Of a stretch of DNA of 22,720 bases, positions 1 to 7,653 are shown piece after piece. A model generated the notes under the pieces. That model was not told the DNA's origin and did no database searches. It worked only from the letters and a program-made list of their open reading frames with translations. Each line of letters begins with the position of its first letter. Positions within the stretch are counted from its first letter, which is position 1. Origin of the DNA: JAGGAG01 sp031402225 (GTDB lineage: Bacteria > Gemmatimonadota > Gemmatimonadetes > Gemmatimonadales > GWC2-71-9); NCBI GenBank assembly GCA_031402225.1, contig JANNSD010000196.1, positions 1 to 22,720 on the forward strand, written 5' to 3'. Made by a program: the position numbers and the translations under genes.

Positions 1-291
1 GGGCACGGCCAATACCGCGAGCATGCCAAGGCCCGCCATCACCCGTGCCGGCCAGGTACTGAATATGCTTTCGCGAATCAGCAGCCGCGGATTGCCGAAG
101 GCATACGCCGCCGCGACAATGATCAGAATGACGAGGGGGCGCACCTTGGCGAGGGCCGGCACGTACTGGTGCACCCGGCTCACCACCAGCACAATGATGA
201 GGCAGACGACGAAGCGCAGTGGATCGAGCCGCAAGCGCAGGCGATCCGCGCGAGGTGCCTGGCGCGTGCGCCCCTGCGCCGCCAGCGTCAC
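1..291 (-). CDS. O-antigen ligase/polymerase-like membrane protein, N-terminal part (3' end outside window)
   Basis: A reading frame of 97 codons opens with GTG at 291 and runs off the left edge without a stop. Its start overlaps the stop of the SGNH gene as GTGA, so the two genes are translationally coupled. After a basic cytosolic leader of about 25 residues there are three hydrophobic stretches, near residues 27-38, 53-64 and 84-97. The first is followed by SRVHQYVP and the second precedes FGNPRLL. This pattern of short paired membrane helices with small loops resembles the start of bacterial O-antigen ligase/Wzy-like polymerases, which join or polymerise lipid-linked glycans on the periplasmic side. 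The diagnostic large periplasmic loop is outside the window, so the family call is inferred from the N-terminus and from the exopolysaccharide context. Confidence 0.6.
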   Translation of the reverse strand, partial: MTLAAQGRTRQAPRADRLRLRLDPLRFVVCLIIVLVVSRVHQYVPALAKVRPLVILIIVAAAYAFGNPRLLIRESIFSTWPARVMAGLGMLAVLAVP

Positions 292-1403
292 GGCCGGGCC
301 AGCAGGTTGCTGATCGCGGCCGCTAGCGTGCCGGCGGCACGCGCCGCGCCCGCGTCGGTGAAATGGGCATAGTCGGCGAAGCAGTTGCCGCAGCCGACCA
401 GCGCGGCACGGACGTCCGCGACCACGACACCGGAGTCGGCGCCGACGCGCCTGGTCACTTCCGCGCCCGCGGAGTCAAATGCCAGAATGACCGCACCCTC
501 CGCTCGCGGGTAAAATCGCGCCCAGGCACTCAGGAATGACGAATCCATAACGGCCGCACCGACGAAGCGGTTCGCGTGCGTCGCCAGCACCGGCTCGGCA
601 CCAATGGCGCGCACCGCACCGACAAAGGCCCGCAGGTCGGCATCGAAGGCGTCGAGCCGATCCATGGGCATCGAGGCATAGCGCCAGCCAGGCTCGTGCG
701 CCGCCAATTGCCGCCGTACCTCGTTGCGCCAGAGTCGCTTGCGCCAAGCAACCGGGGCGAGGCGCTTGAGTTCCTCCCTCAGGCGCGTCAACGTCCTGGG
801 GCGCAAGGTGGCCCAGACCCCAGAGACCGGCACCGGCACCGACACCGGCGGCACGGCGGTGGGCAGCACGGCGTGCAGGTACTGCACACTCGTCGGGTAC
901 AGCACCACCACCTGCGGCCCGAATCCGGCGATCCGCAGTCGTATGTCCTGGGTCGCGGTGGGGAGCGACATGCCGAAGAACGCTGCGTTGAGCACCTGCG
1001 CTGCCTCGAACGGCCCCGGGGCAGCATGAGCTAGTCGCGCCCGCAGCGAGTCCTCGAGCTGCCTCGGATATTCCTGCCCCGGCCCCTCGGACTGGCCAAA
1101 GGTTTCGGAGGCACCGGTGGTTGCCACGCGAAGCACACCCGGCCCAGGCCAGACAGACACCTCGGGCCCCCGGGTGCCCAGGGAGTTGAGTGTCCACTTG
1201 AGGTAATGTGCCCCGGGGCGCCCATGCACCCCGAGCGAATCGTGAACCACGAGGTCGGCCTCGGAGGCGTAAGGGGCCGCCAAGGGCATCCCATAGCGGA
1301 TCAGGTCCTCGAGCCTCGCCGTGGCCTCAAACGTGATCCCGAACGCCACCAGCCCGGCGGCGACCCAAGCGGTTCCACGGAGTACACGGGCTTGGGGATT
1401 CAC
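288..1403 (-). CDS. SGNH/GDSL-type hydrolase-like protein, membrane anchored
   Basis: The 371-residue protein starts with GTG at 1403, preceded by a strong GGAGGAAG ribosome site at 1407-1414. Residues 12-28 form one hydrophobic segment, so the rest is probably periplasmic. Two hallmarks of the SGNH fold are visible: the nucleophile block TTGASETFG with Ser99, and the C-terminal DYAHFTDAG block with Asp344 and His347 as the expected Asp-His pair. Proteins of this kind often work with MBOAT acyltransferases to add or remove acyl groups on exported polysaccharides, and an MBOAT gene lies divergently next door. Neither the substrate nor the direction of reaction can be read from the sequence. 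The gene overlaps the downstream ligase-like gene by 4 nt. Confidence 0.75.
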   Translation of the reverse strand: MNPQARVLRGTAWVAAGLVAFGITFEATARLEDLIRYGMPLAAPYASEADLVVHDSLGVHGRPGAHYLKWTLNSLGTRGPEVSVWPGPGVLRVATTGASETFGQSEGPGQEYPRQLEDSLRARLAHAAPGPFEAAQVLNAAFFGMSLPTATQDIRLRIAGFGPQVVVLYPTSVQYLHAVLPTAVPPVSVPVPVSGVWATLRPRTLTRLREELKRLAPVAWRKRLWRNEVRRQLAAHEPGWRYASMPMDRLDAFDADLRAFVGAVRAIGAEPVLATHANRFVGAAVMDSSFLSAWARFYPRAEGAVILAFDSAGAEVTRRVGADSGVVVADVRAALVGCGNCFADYAHFTDAGAARAAGTLAAAISNLLARP

Positions 1404-1556
1404 TCACTTCCTCCGGGGCAAGGATCCCGCCGGAGACCCATGGCACCCCGGGAGACGAAACACCTTTGTAGATTAACGACTTAGCCAAGAGCTTGGCGAC
1501 CGCCGCAGGCAGGCGTGGCCCCGACGCTACACCTGTTACCCTTCGGACACGAAACA
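1404..1556. promoter_or_regulatory. Divergent intergenic region with a CAAG-NN-CTTG dyad
   Basis: This 153-nt region separates the minus-strand SGNH gene from the plus-strand MBOAT gene, so it should hold promoters for both. It contains the inverted repeat GCCAAG-AG-CTTGGC at 1484-1497, next to the AT-richest stretch of the region (about 1465-1483). I could not find a convincing -35/-10 pair on either strand. The dyad is a candidate operator only. Confidence 0.35.
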
Positions 1557-2945
1557 ATGCTCTTCAACAGCGTCGAATTCCTCTTCGTTTTCCTGCCGAT
1601 CACGTACCTCGTGTTCTGGGGACTCCCCAGTGCCAGGGCGCGCTATGTGTGGCTGGCGGTCACCGGCTACGTGTTCTACAGCTACTGGAACCCCTGGTTC
1701 ACGCTGCTGATGCTCTTCTCGACCGTCGTCAGTTTTGCGGCGGGGCTGGGCATGCTGCACTGGACCGACGAGCGCCGCCGGAAGCTCTGCCTCATCGTAC
1801 CGGTAACCGCCGACCTGCTCCTGCTGGGTTTCTTCAAGTACGCCAATTTCGGCCTCGCCACGACGCGCACGGTCACGGGGTGGCTCGGGCACCCGGTTCA
1901 GGTGCCTCATCTCGACATCATTCTGCCCATCGGTATCTCGTTCTACACCTTTCACACCATCAGCTACATCGTGGACAGCTACCGCGGCGTCATCAAGCCC
2001 ACCCGGAATTTCTTCGAATTCGCCGCGTATGTGTCGCTCTTCTCGCAACTGGTGGCGGGGCCGATCGTGCGGTTCCGGCAGATCGAGCAGGACCTGGAAA
2101 ACCTGGGGGGCGCCGACCGCACGCGCTGGCTGACGCGCGGCATCTCCTTCTTCGTGGTGGGACTGGTGGAAAAGGTGGTGGTGGCCGATAGCCTCGCCGC
2201 CTTCGTGGATCCGGCGCTGGCACAATACACATCGCTCTCTACCGCCGGTGCCTGGATCGCGATGCTGGGCTACACCTTCCAGCTCTATTTCGACTTCTCC
2301 GGCTACAGCACGATGGCGGTGGGGCTCGGCTATCTGTTCGGGCTGCGTATTCCGCAGAACTTCAACTCCCCGTACAAGGCGCTCGACCCCGCCGACTTCT
2401 GGCGACGGTGGCACATCTCGCTCTCGACATGCATGCGCGACTACCTGTACATACCCTTCGGCGGCAACCGGGGCAGCACCGTGGAGACCTACCGGAACCT
2501 CCTGCTGACGATGCTCATCGGCGGCCTGTGGCACGGCGCCGCGTGGACCTTTGTGTTCTGGGGCGGCTACCATGGAGTGTTGCTCGCGCTGCACCGGTGG
2601 CAGGCGAAGCGCTGGGATGGGTTGCCGACCTGGTTCCGTCAGGGGGCGATGTTCCTCGCCGCGGTGATCGGCTGGGTGTTCTTCCGGGCCACGAGTTTCG
2701 ACATGGCTCTTGGGCTGCTGCGCCGGATGTTCCTGCCGGTGGCAGGGCTGGTGCCGGAACAACTTCCGCTGGTGCTGGCGGCACTACTGGTGGCGAGCCT
2801 CTGGGCGATGCGCGGCCCAAACGCCTTCGAACTCAAGCACGACTGGCGCTGGCCCGGCCGGCTGGCGCTGGCTTCGGCATTCGGTGCCGCGCTCGCCCTG
2901 ATCGTGGGTAACCGACCGTCCCCCTTCCTCTACTTCCAGTTCTGA
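1557..2945 (+). CDS. MBOAT family O-acyltransferase (AlgI/DltB-like)
   Basis: The protein is a polytopic membrane O-acyltransferase of 462 residues. I chose ATG 1557 because it opens the conserved first helix, MLFNSVEFLFVFLPITY. The in-frame ATG at 1515 would only add a non-conserved 14-residue leader. Family marks are DFWRRWHISLSTCMRDYLY followed by IPFGGNRGS in the middle, and the WHGAAWTFVFWGGYHG segment whose His326 is the expected catalytic histidine. AlgI/DltB-like enzymes pass an acyl group, usually acetyl, across the membrane to a glycan. The gene is followed after 1 nt by a polysaccharide deacetylase gene and is divergent from an SGNH hydrolase-like gene, so O-acylation of the local exopolysaccharide is the likely job. 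Confidence 0.92.
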   Translation: MLFNSVEFLFVFLPITYLVFWGLPSARARYVWLAVTGYVFYSYWNPWFTLLMLFSTVVSFAAGLGMLHWTDERRRKLCLIVPVTADLLLLGFFKYANFGLATTRTVTGWLGHPVQVPHLDIILPIGISFYTFHTISYIVDSYRGVIKPTRNFFEFAAYVSLFSQLVAGPIVRFRQIEQDLENLGGADRTRWLTRGISFFVVGLVEKVVVADSLAAFVDPALAQYTSLSTAGAWIAMLGYTFQLYFDFSGYSTMAVGLGYLFGLRIPQNFNSPYKALDPADFWRRWHISLSTCMRDYLYIPFGGNRGSTVETYRNLLLTMLIGGLWHGAAWTFVFWGGYHGVLLALHRWQAKRWDGLPTWFRQGAMFLAAVIGWVFFRATSFDMALGLLRRMFLPVAGLVPEQLPLVLAALLVASLWAMRGPNAFELKHDWRWPGRLALASAFGAALALIVGNRPSPFLYFQF

Positions 2946-2946
2946 C

Positions 2947-3915
2947 GTGACGCGCGGCGCGACGATCCTCTGTTTTCACGGCATTCGGGGACCTGGTCAA
3001 CCCGACGGCGGCGGGATTCATGTTGGCGAACGGTACCTGCGCGATGCCATTACGCTCGCGAAGCGCCTTGGCACCGTAGTTCCGCTGCGCGAGCTCATCA
3101 TGCGAGCGCGGGCCGGCCAGACCACGGCGGGGCTGGTCGCGCTGACGTTCGACGACGCCTGCCTTTCCGTTGCGGCCGTGGCAGCGCCGATCGTCCGAGC
3201 GACGGGTACGCACGCCACCGTGTTCGCGGTGCGTGAGGCAAGCGAGTCGGGAACCCCGTTCTGGTGGGATCGGCTTTCCCAACTGGCGCCCCTGCTGACG
3301 GCGGCGGAGTGGAACGCGCTCCTTGACACCCTCGACGTTCCGCCGATGGTGGCCCTGGGGCATGATCCGGGGCGCCTGGCACGGGACGCCGTGATTGCGC
3401 GGCACCGGGGCGCCCTGCCGCCCGCCGCGCACAACCTCATGTCAGCTGCCGAGACACAGTATGGCGTCGCTGGACACTACGACCGGGCGATGAACACCGC
3501 GGAACTCGCGGCGCTGGCTGCGGAGGCGCACATCGACATCGGGGTACACACCACAACGCACCGGGCGCTGCCACTGCTGAGCGACGCGGAGATCGATTCC
3601 GAAATACGGGACTGCCATGACTGGCTCCGTGACGCCCTCAAGCAGGTGCTCCCAGTGCTGGCGATTCCGTATGGCCTGCGTGATGAGCGCACCGCGCCGC
3701 TGGCGAGGCGGGCCGGCATGGACGCCGTGCTGCGCATCGCCGCGCGCAATGTCGGCCGGCGATGGGATGAGCAGGGCCTGCCCCGCTTCTCGATGTCGGA
3801 GCGCCGGTCGGGATGGAAGCTGGGGGCGGCGCTGCTCGGCGCCTACGACTGGGTGTACGCCAGCGGACTTCGAACCGGTCCAGGCGACCCACCGATGCCG
3901 ACGCTGCCCCGGTAA
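2947..3915 (+). CDS. Polysaccharide deacetylase family protein (NodB/CE4-like)
   Basis: The 322-residue protein starts with GTG at 2947, 1 nt after the MBOAT stop, and is surely co-translated with it. CE4 motifs are present: LTFDDACLS with Asp69 and Asp70 (base and metal ligand), VHTTTH with His201 and His205 (metal ligands), and IPYG in the C-terminal half. There is no signal peptide; the protein opens directly with strand TILCFHGI, so it may act in the cytosol or at the inner membrane. A region of roughly 120 residues separates motifs 1 and 2, longer than in minimal NodB domains. The expected reaction is removal of N- or O-acetyl groups from a glycan or a lipid-linked precursor. Its 3' end faces the stop of the minus-strand glycosyltransferase gene 3 nt away. 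Confidence 0.85.
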   Translation: MTRGATILCFHGIRGPGQPDGGGIHVGERYLRDAITLAKRLGTVVPLRELIMRARAGQTTAGLVALTFDDACLSVAAVAAPIVRATGTHATVFAVREASESGTPFWWDRLSQLAPLLTAAEWNALLDTLDVPPMVALGHDPGRLARDAVIARHRGALPPAAHNLMSAAETQYGVAGHYDRAMNTAELAALAAEAHIDIGVHTTTHRALPLLSDAEIDSEIRDCHDWLRDALKQVLPVLAIPYGLRDERTAPLARRAGMDAVLRIAARNVGRRWDEQGLPRFSMSERRSGWKLGAALLGAYDWVYASGLRTGPGDPPMPTLPR

Positions 3916-3918
3916 GGC

Positions 3919-5187
3919 TTAGCGCGGCCCGGCTGGCGCGCGCGCTGGGGCGCGCCGGGCGAGGACGTCGTGATACAGCCCGCGCAGCTTCGTGCCAAGC
4001 ACGTTCCAGCTGTAGGCGTGTTCGACAGTCGTGCGGCCGGCGGCGCCCAGCCGCGCGCCGAGCGCGGGATCAGCGAGCACCCGCGAAACTTCCCTCACGA
4101 AACCGGCGACGTCATCCGCCACCAGGATGTTCTCGCCTGGCACCGCATCCAGCCCCTCGCAGGCAACGCTAGTCGCGATGACCGGCATTCCCATGGCCCA
4201 CGCGTCCAGGATCTTGAGGCGCGTGCCCCCACCCACACGCAGTGGCGCAATGAAACACGCCGCCGCCCGCACATGGGGCCGGATGTCATCGACGTACCCG
4301 GTGAAACTGAAGCCCGGGAGAGCGGCGAATTCGGTGCGCTCTGCGTCGGTGACGCGCCCTACCCACTCGACCGGTGCCTCGACGCCGGCACTTCGCATCT
4401 GCGGCAGGATGTCCGCAGCGAACCACTCGAGGCCATCGCGATTGGGGAACCAGGTGGTGCCGCCCACGAAGACGCAGCCGGTACCGGCACCGTTGCGTGA
4501 CGGCGTGAAGTACTCGGTGTCCACCCCATTGGGAATGGTCGCGAAGCGGGCCGAAGGTGCCAGTTCCTGCAGGAGGGCGGAGTCCACGTCGGATGCCGTG
4601 ACGTTCAAGTCTGCGCGTGGTAAAAGGCTCGACTCGCTCCGTGCCAGCAGGGCGGCCTGGTGCCGAATGTACCATGCGCGTGGACCAAGCTCGCGGGCCA
4701 CCCGACGGTCGAGAAGCACCGACTCCGCGTTGTGGTGGGTGCACACCACCGGGAGGTGGCCCACCAGTGGCAGGAAGCGCTGAAGGTCCAGGCTGTCGAT
4801 GTGTACGAGGTCAAAGTTGCCCGACGCCAGTTCGCGCATGAGCGCTGCTTCGAAGGCGGCGCTCTCGTGCACGTAGTGCACGTACGGCAACCCAGTCAAC
4901 AGGCTCCGCAGATGGTTCCAGGTATACCGCACCCGGGAGTGTTGCTCAGGGATCGGAAACACCCTGACGGCCGCCCACGGGGAAAGCCCCGCGATGCGGT
5001 CGTCAATCGAGGTATTGCGGAGGGCGTGATCGACGCGGTCGAAGCAAAGCATCACCACTTCGAACTCCTGCGCCAGCTGGCGCAGGGTGTGGTAGGTACG
5101 AATCGAGGCGCCGTTGTGCGGCGGATACGGCAGCCGGTGCGACAGGAACAGGAGCCGAGGGCGGTTCAGCCGCAGTGAATCGCTCAC
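3919..5187 (-). CDS. GT4 glycosyltransferase, PEP-CTERM/EpsH1-associated (TIGR03087-like)
   Basis: The 422-residue protein starts with GTG at 5187, 3 nt after the stop of the lipoprotein gene, implying coupling. The N-terminal domain opens with LLFLSHRLPYPPHNGASIRT, which closely follows the opening of the sugar transferase family found in exosortase-type exopolysaccharide loci. The C-terminal GT-B half carries FVGGTTWFPNRDGLEWF and the nucleotide-sugar binding region RVGGGTRLKILDAWAMGMPV with ACEGLDAVPGENILVADD downstream, including the retaining GT4 glutamate. It should transfer a sugar from a nucleotide-sugar to a lipid-linked intermediate at the cytosolic face. Donor and acceptor are unknown. 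Confidence 0.9.
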   Translation of the reverse strand: MSDSLRLNRPRLLFLSHRLPYPPHNGASIRTYHTLRQLAQEFEVVMLCFDRVDHALRNTSIDDRIAGLSPWAAVRVFPIPEQHSRVRYTWNHLRSLLTGLPYVHYVHESAAFEAALMRELASGNFDLVHIDSLDLQRFLPLVGHLPVVCTHHNAESVLLDRRVARELGPRAWYIRHQAALLARSESSLLPRADLNVTASDVDSALLQELAPSARFATIPNGVDTEYFTPSRNGAGTGCVFVGGTTWFPNRDGLEWFAADILPQMRSAGVEAPVEWVGRVTDAERTEFAALPGFSFTGYVDDIRPHVRAAACFIAPLRVGGGTRLKILDAWAMGMPVIATSVACEGLDAVPGENILVADDVAGFVREVSRVLADPALGARLGAAGRTTVEHAYSWNVLGTKLRGLYHDVLARRAPARAPAGPR

Positions 5188-5190
5188 CGT

Positions 5191-6084
5191 CTACTTGAGT
5201 GCCACGACGAGGTGATCGACGTCGATCCATTGATCATGCGGTACCCGGTTGAGCCCGCCACCGAACGTCGGGTCGAACCAGATGGAGGTGAAGTGGGGCG
5301 TCTGGCCAGCCAGCCACCACATGACGGCATCAGACTGCCCCGTGAGCGCACCATCGACCCACTGACGGTAGCGCCCGTTCCTCTGCCCCGGGGTGTTGGC
5401 CTGCCAGATGATCTCGATCTTGTGCCACCCCCCGCCAGAGACATTGTCGTTCGGCGTGGCCACCTGCCCTACGTTGGTGCTGAGGGACGCGTCTCGGAAC
5501 TGCAGTCCGGTCATCACGAACGCGTCGCGATTGCGATCGGGCGCGTCAAATCCGACGAAGTGGTTGTTCCAGGGATCCTTCATGAAGAAGAACTTGGTCC
5601 CGACGTTGCCGTTGTTCGAGTAGTTGGGGCTCAAGCGCATCCACGCGCACACGTAGACACTACCTTGATTCGTCGGGAACTCCCGAGAGCCCCAGCGGGA
5701 GGGCCCTCCGCCACCGGGCGTGCCCTGCGGATAACCGATCCGCAACGCCTTCCCGGGCGAGAGCGGGGCGTCCGGAACATCCACCATCGACAGTGTGTTC
5801 GCTTGTCCTGGCGCGAACCAGAAGCCCTCCGCGGAGGTCCCTGGCTGCACCACCGGAAGAACGTTCCAGGGGACATCGATGACTATAGTGTAGTCCGCGG
5901 GTCGATTGTCGCAGGTACGCGTCGCCGCCACCGGAGGCCCTGACACCGGTGGCGGAGCGGGATCGAGGCCATCGCTGAACGCCTCCGGCGATGGGAGGTT
6001 GCACGCCGCAAGGGACCAAGACAACAACATCGGGATGCACAACATCGAGGCCATTCGTGGTGAGAGCTTCGAAAGATACTTCAC
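5191..6084 (-). CDS. Secreted lipoprotein with probable concanavalin A-like (polysaccharide lyase/lectin) domain
   Basis: I place the start at GTG 6084, not at the first in-frame ATG at 6204. It sits 4 nt after AGGAGGAGG and begins a classic type II signal peptide: basic N-terminus (VKYLSKLSPR), hydrophobic core, then lipobox LAAC with Cys28. The product is 297 residues. After a proline-rich linker, the rest is rich in aromatic beta-strand segments such as YVCAWMRLSPNYS, KFFFMKDPWNNHFVGFD and WHKIEIIWQAN, followed by YRQWVDGAL. This is the pattern of jelly-roll proteins that bind or cut polysaccharides. I cannot point to catalytic residues, so binding versus lyase activity is open. It is followed after 3 nt by the GT4 gene. 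Confidence 0.7.
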   Translation of the reverse strand: MKYLSKLSPRMASMLCIPMLLSWSLAACNLPSPEAFSDGLDPAPPPVSGPPVAATRTCDNRPADYTIVIDVPWNVLPVVQPGTSAEGFWFAPGQANTLSMVDVPDAPLSPGKALRIGYPQGTPGGGGPSRWGSREFPTNQGSVYVCAWMRLSPNYSNNGNVGTKFFFMKDPWNNHFVGFDAPDRNRDAFVMTGLQFRDASLSTNVGQVATPNDNVSGGGWHKIEIIWQANTPGQRNGRYRQWVDGALTGQSDAVMWWLAGQTPHFTSIWFDPTFGGGLNRVPHDQWIDVDHLVVALK

Positions 6085-6088
6085 CCCG

Positions 6089-6097
6089 CCTCCTCCT
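6089..6097 (-). promoter_or_regulatory. Ribosome binding site deciding the lipoprotein start
   Basis: AGGAGGAGG on the minus strand lies 4 nt before GTG 6084. It matches the anti-Shine-Dalgarno sequence almost fully and supports the GTG start over the upstream in-frame ATG at 6204. Confidence 0.8.
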
Positions 6098-6204
6098 GAA
6101 GAAGTGGGCCCGCGTGACGGGCGGCAAGCAGATTCGCTGGCCGATTCTGGTGTGTAGTTGGTGCGTGCTGGAGCGGATGACGAGGGCAAGGAGCACGCCG
6201 CCAT

Positions 6205-6345
6205 GGTGTGAGATTTACTGTATCGTTATTGCCATTCTTAAACCCAGCAGAAAAGCATTTAAGACATTGTTATAGAATGGTTTACACTGCACCAATGATG
6301 CGTGCAAGTTCTTGCCGTTCTTGGGATAGTAGATTCAGTACAGAT
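6205..6345 (-). promoter_or_regulatory. AT-rich leader, candidate promoter region of the lipoprotein-GT4 transcript
   Basis: The 376-nt gap 6085-6460 separates the lipoprotein gene from the upstream aminotransferase gene. Positions 6205-6345 are strikingly AT-rich against the GC-rich surroundings. On the minus strand there is a TATAAC -10-like hexamer near 6270-6275, but the -35 match at proper spacing is poor. The dyad GCAAG-TT-CTTGC at 6304-6315 lies just upstream of it. I expect a promoter here from composition, but cannot define it exactly. Confidence 0.4.
6304..6315. repeat. Inverted repeat GCAAG-TT-CTTGC
   Basis: Perfect 5-bp arms with a 2-nt spacer. The core CAAG-NN-CTTG is the same as in the dyad at 1484-1497 between the SGNH and MBOAT genes. 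It lies upstream of the -10-like hexamer for the lipoprotein gene, a position suited to a regulator. Confidence 0.4.
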
Positions 6346-6360
6346 CTAAGGGGAGCAAGC

Positions 6361-6460
6361 CGCGTGAGGAGACCGCGATGGGCAAGTGAGTGCGATGCTG
6401 GGTGGCGGGTGAGTGAGGCGGGAATGCGGAGAGGGGGGAAGGGACGACGAGTGTCCTGGG
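6361..6460 (-). terminator. C-rich, G-poor trailer, possible Rho-dependent termination region
   Basis: Directly downstream of the aminotransferase stop, the minus-strand transcript of these 100 nt has about 53 C and 15 G by my count. Such C-over-G stretches are typical of Rho loading sites. There is no hairpin plus U-run nearby. This is inference from composition. Confidence 0.35.
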
Positions 6461-7645
6461 CTAGGGTTGGATGAGGGCCAGGCGAAGCCGGGCGACGTCA
6501 TTATCGGCAACCCAGCGGTGGCTGGGCAGGGTAACCAGCTTCGATGTGAGCCGGGCGGCGCCAGTCCGTTGCGCGGTCGCGAACGCATGGCGAAGCGCCG
6601 GCAATTCGGGCAGCGGCATAGGATATCCCGGGCCAATCCCCAGGTGCCGGAAGTGGCCCGACAACGCCTTGGCGCGGAGGGCATCATCCAGCACCACGGG
6701 GAACCGGAGCCAGCCCGACAGCGTCCCCTCCCCGATCGGCGAGTCGATGAGGTTCACGCCGGGCACGCCACGAAGCGCGTCTTCCAGGCGAGCCGCCACC
6801 CGGCGGCGAGTGCCCGCCTCCTGATGGGCGAGTTCCGCCGCCGCCCGGAGCACACCGGCACACGCGGCGTCCAGGCCGCGCGGCTCCCATGGCTCGTGAA
6901 AGGGCGTATCACCGAGCGCCAGCCACGGCATGCGCGCCGGCACACCGTAAAGCACCGGATCGCTCAGCAGCGCCTGTGCGGCCAGCTTGACCACGCTGCC
7001 GATACCCCGACCGCCCGACGCCACCCGCCTTCGGCAGCCCTCCAGCAGTTCCTGCCCCTTGCTCCCGCTGGCGAGCAGCGCACCGCCACCACCCGCCGTC
7101 ATGCCCTTGCCCCGCCCGAAGCTCAGGATCCCAAGATCGCCGCTGGCACCGAGGCGACGATGGCGCCACCAGCCGCCCACACCCTGCGCCGCATCCTCGA
7201 TGACGATGGCTCCATGGGCATCAGCCAGTGCCCGGGCACGATCGATGTTGACGGGAATGCCGTACTGGTGCACCAGCACCAAAGCATCAGCGCCGGCCGC
7301 GAGTGCCGCCGCAAGCGAAGACCAGTCGGGGCCGAGCGTGGCAGGATCGATGTCGTAGAAGGAGACCACCGCCCCCGCCCCGACGGCGGCGGTGGCGAGG
7401 TCGTAGCAGCCGTACGCCGGCAGCGCGACACGGACGCGTGGCGCCGACGGCGTCGCAACCGACTCGATGGCGAGGCGGAGCGCGGAGGTGCCACTGTCAA
7501 CCAGCAGCGCCGCATCCACCTGGTACCGCAGCGCCAGCCACCGGTCGAGGCCCTCCGGTGCACCCGTCACCAGCGCCCTGACGCCACCGGCGAGCGAAGC
7601 CTTCGACACCGGCGAGTATGCCGGCGGCAGGTAGCGCCAGGACAT
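6461..7645 (-). CDS. DegT/DnrJ/EryC1/StrS-family PLP aminotransferase
   Basis: The protein is 394 residues if it starts at ATG 7645, 8 nt after the FemAB stop. The frame is open further upstream, but that stretch overlaps the FemAB gene and shows no family similarity. Fold type I features are visible: DSGTSALRLAIES (cofactor phosphate region), ALPAYGCYDLATAA, IVIEDAAQGVGG (Asp contacting the pyridine nitrogen) and SFGRGKGMTAGGGG, where Lys180 aligns with the Schiff-base lysine of the SF-x3-K-x4-GxGG pattern. These enzymes aminate keto-sugars on nucleotide carriers to give amino sugars. Its place after deacetylase and FemAB genes suggests it serves glycan decoration. The C-terminal part is less typical, so another PLP-dependent acceptor is possible. 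Confidence 0.82.
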   Translation of the reverse strand: MSWRYLPPAYSPVSKASLAGGVRALVTGAPEGLDRWLALRYQVDAALLVDSGTSALRLAIESVATPSAPRVRVALPAYGCYDLATAAVGAGAVVSFYDIDPATLGPDWSSLAAALAAGADALVLVHQYGIPVNIDRARALADAHGAIVIEDAAQGVGGWWRHRRLGASGDLGILSFGRGKGMTAGGGGALLASGSKGQELLEGCRRRVASGGRGIGSVVKLAAQALLSDPVLYGVPARMPWLALGDTPFHEPWEPRGLDAACAGVLRAAAELAHQEAGTRRRVAARLEDALRGVPGVNLIDSPIGEGTLSGWLRFPVVLDDALRAKALSGHFRHLGIGPGYPMPLPELPALRHAFATAQRTGAARLTSKLVTLPSHRWVADNDVARLRLALIQP

Positions 7646-7653
7646 TGAAGGCG

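Noticed and set aside
23..313. Plus-strand open frame at the left edge
   Set aside because: It is Arg/Thr-rich without motifs, and lies opposite a membrane-protein frame that is coupled to the SGNH gene.
6305..6319. Sigma-54-like GG...GC element on the minus strand upstream of the lipoprotein gene
   Set aside because: The spacing between GG and GC is 9 nt, not 10, and the flanking bases match poorly.
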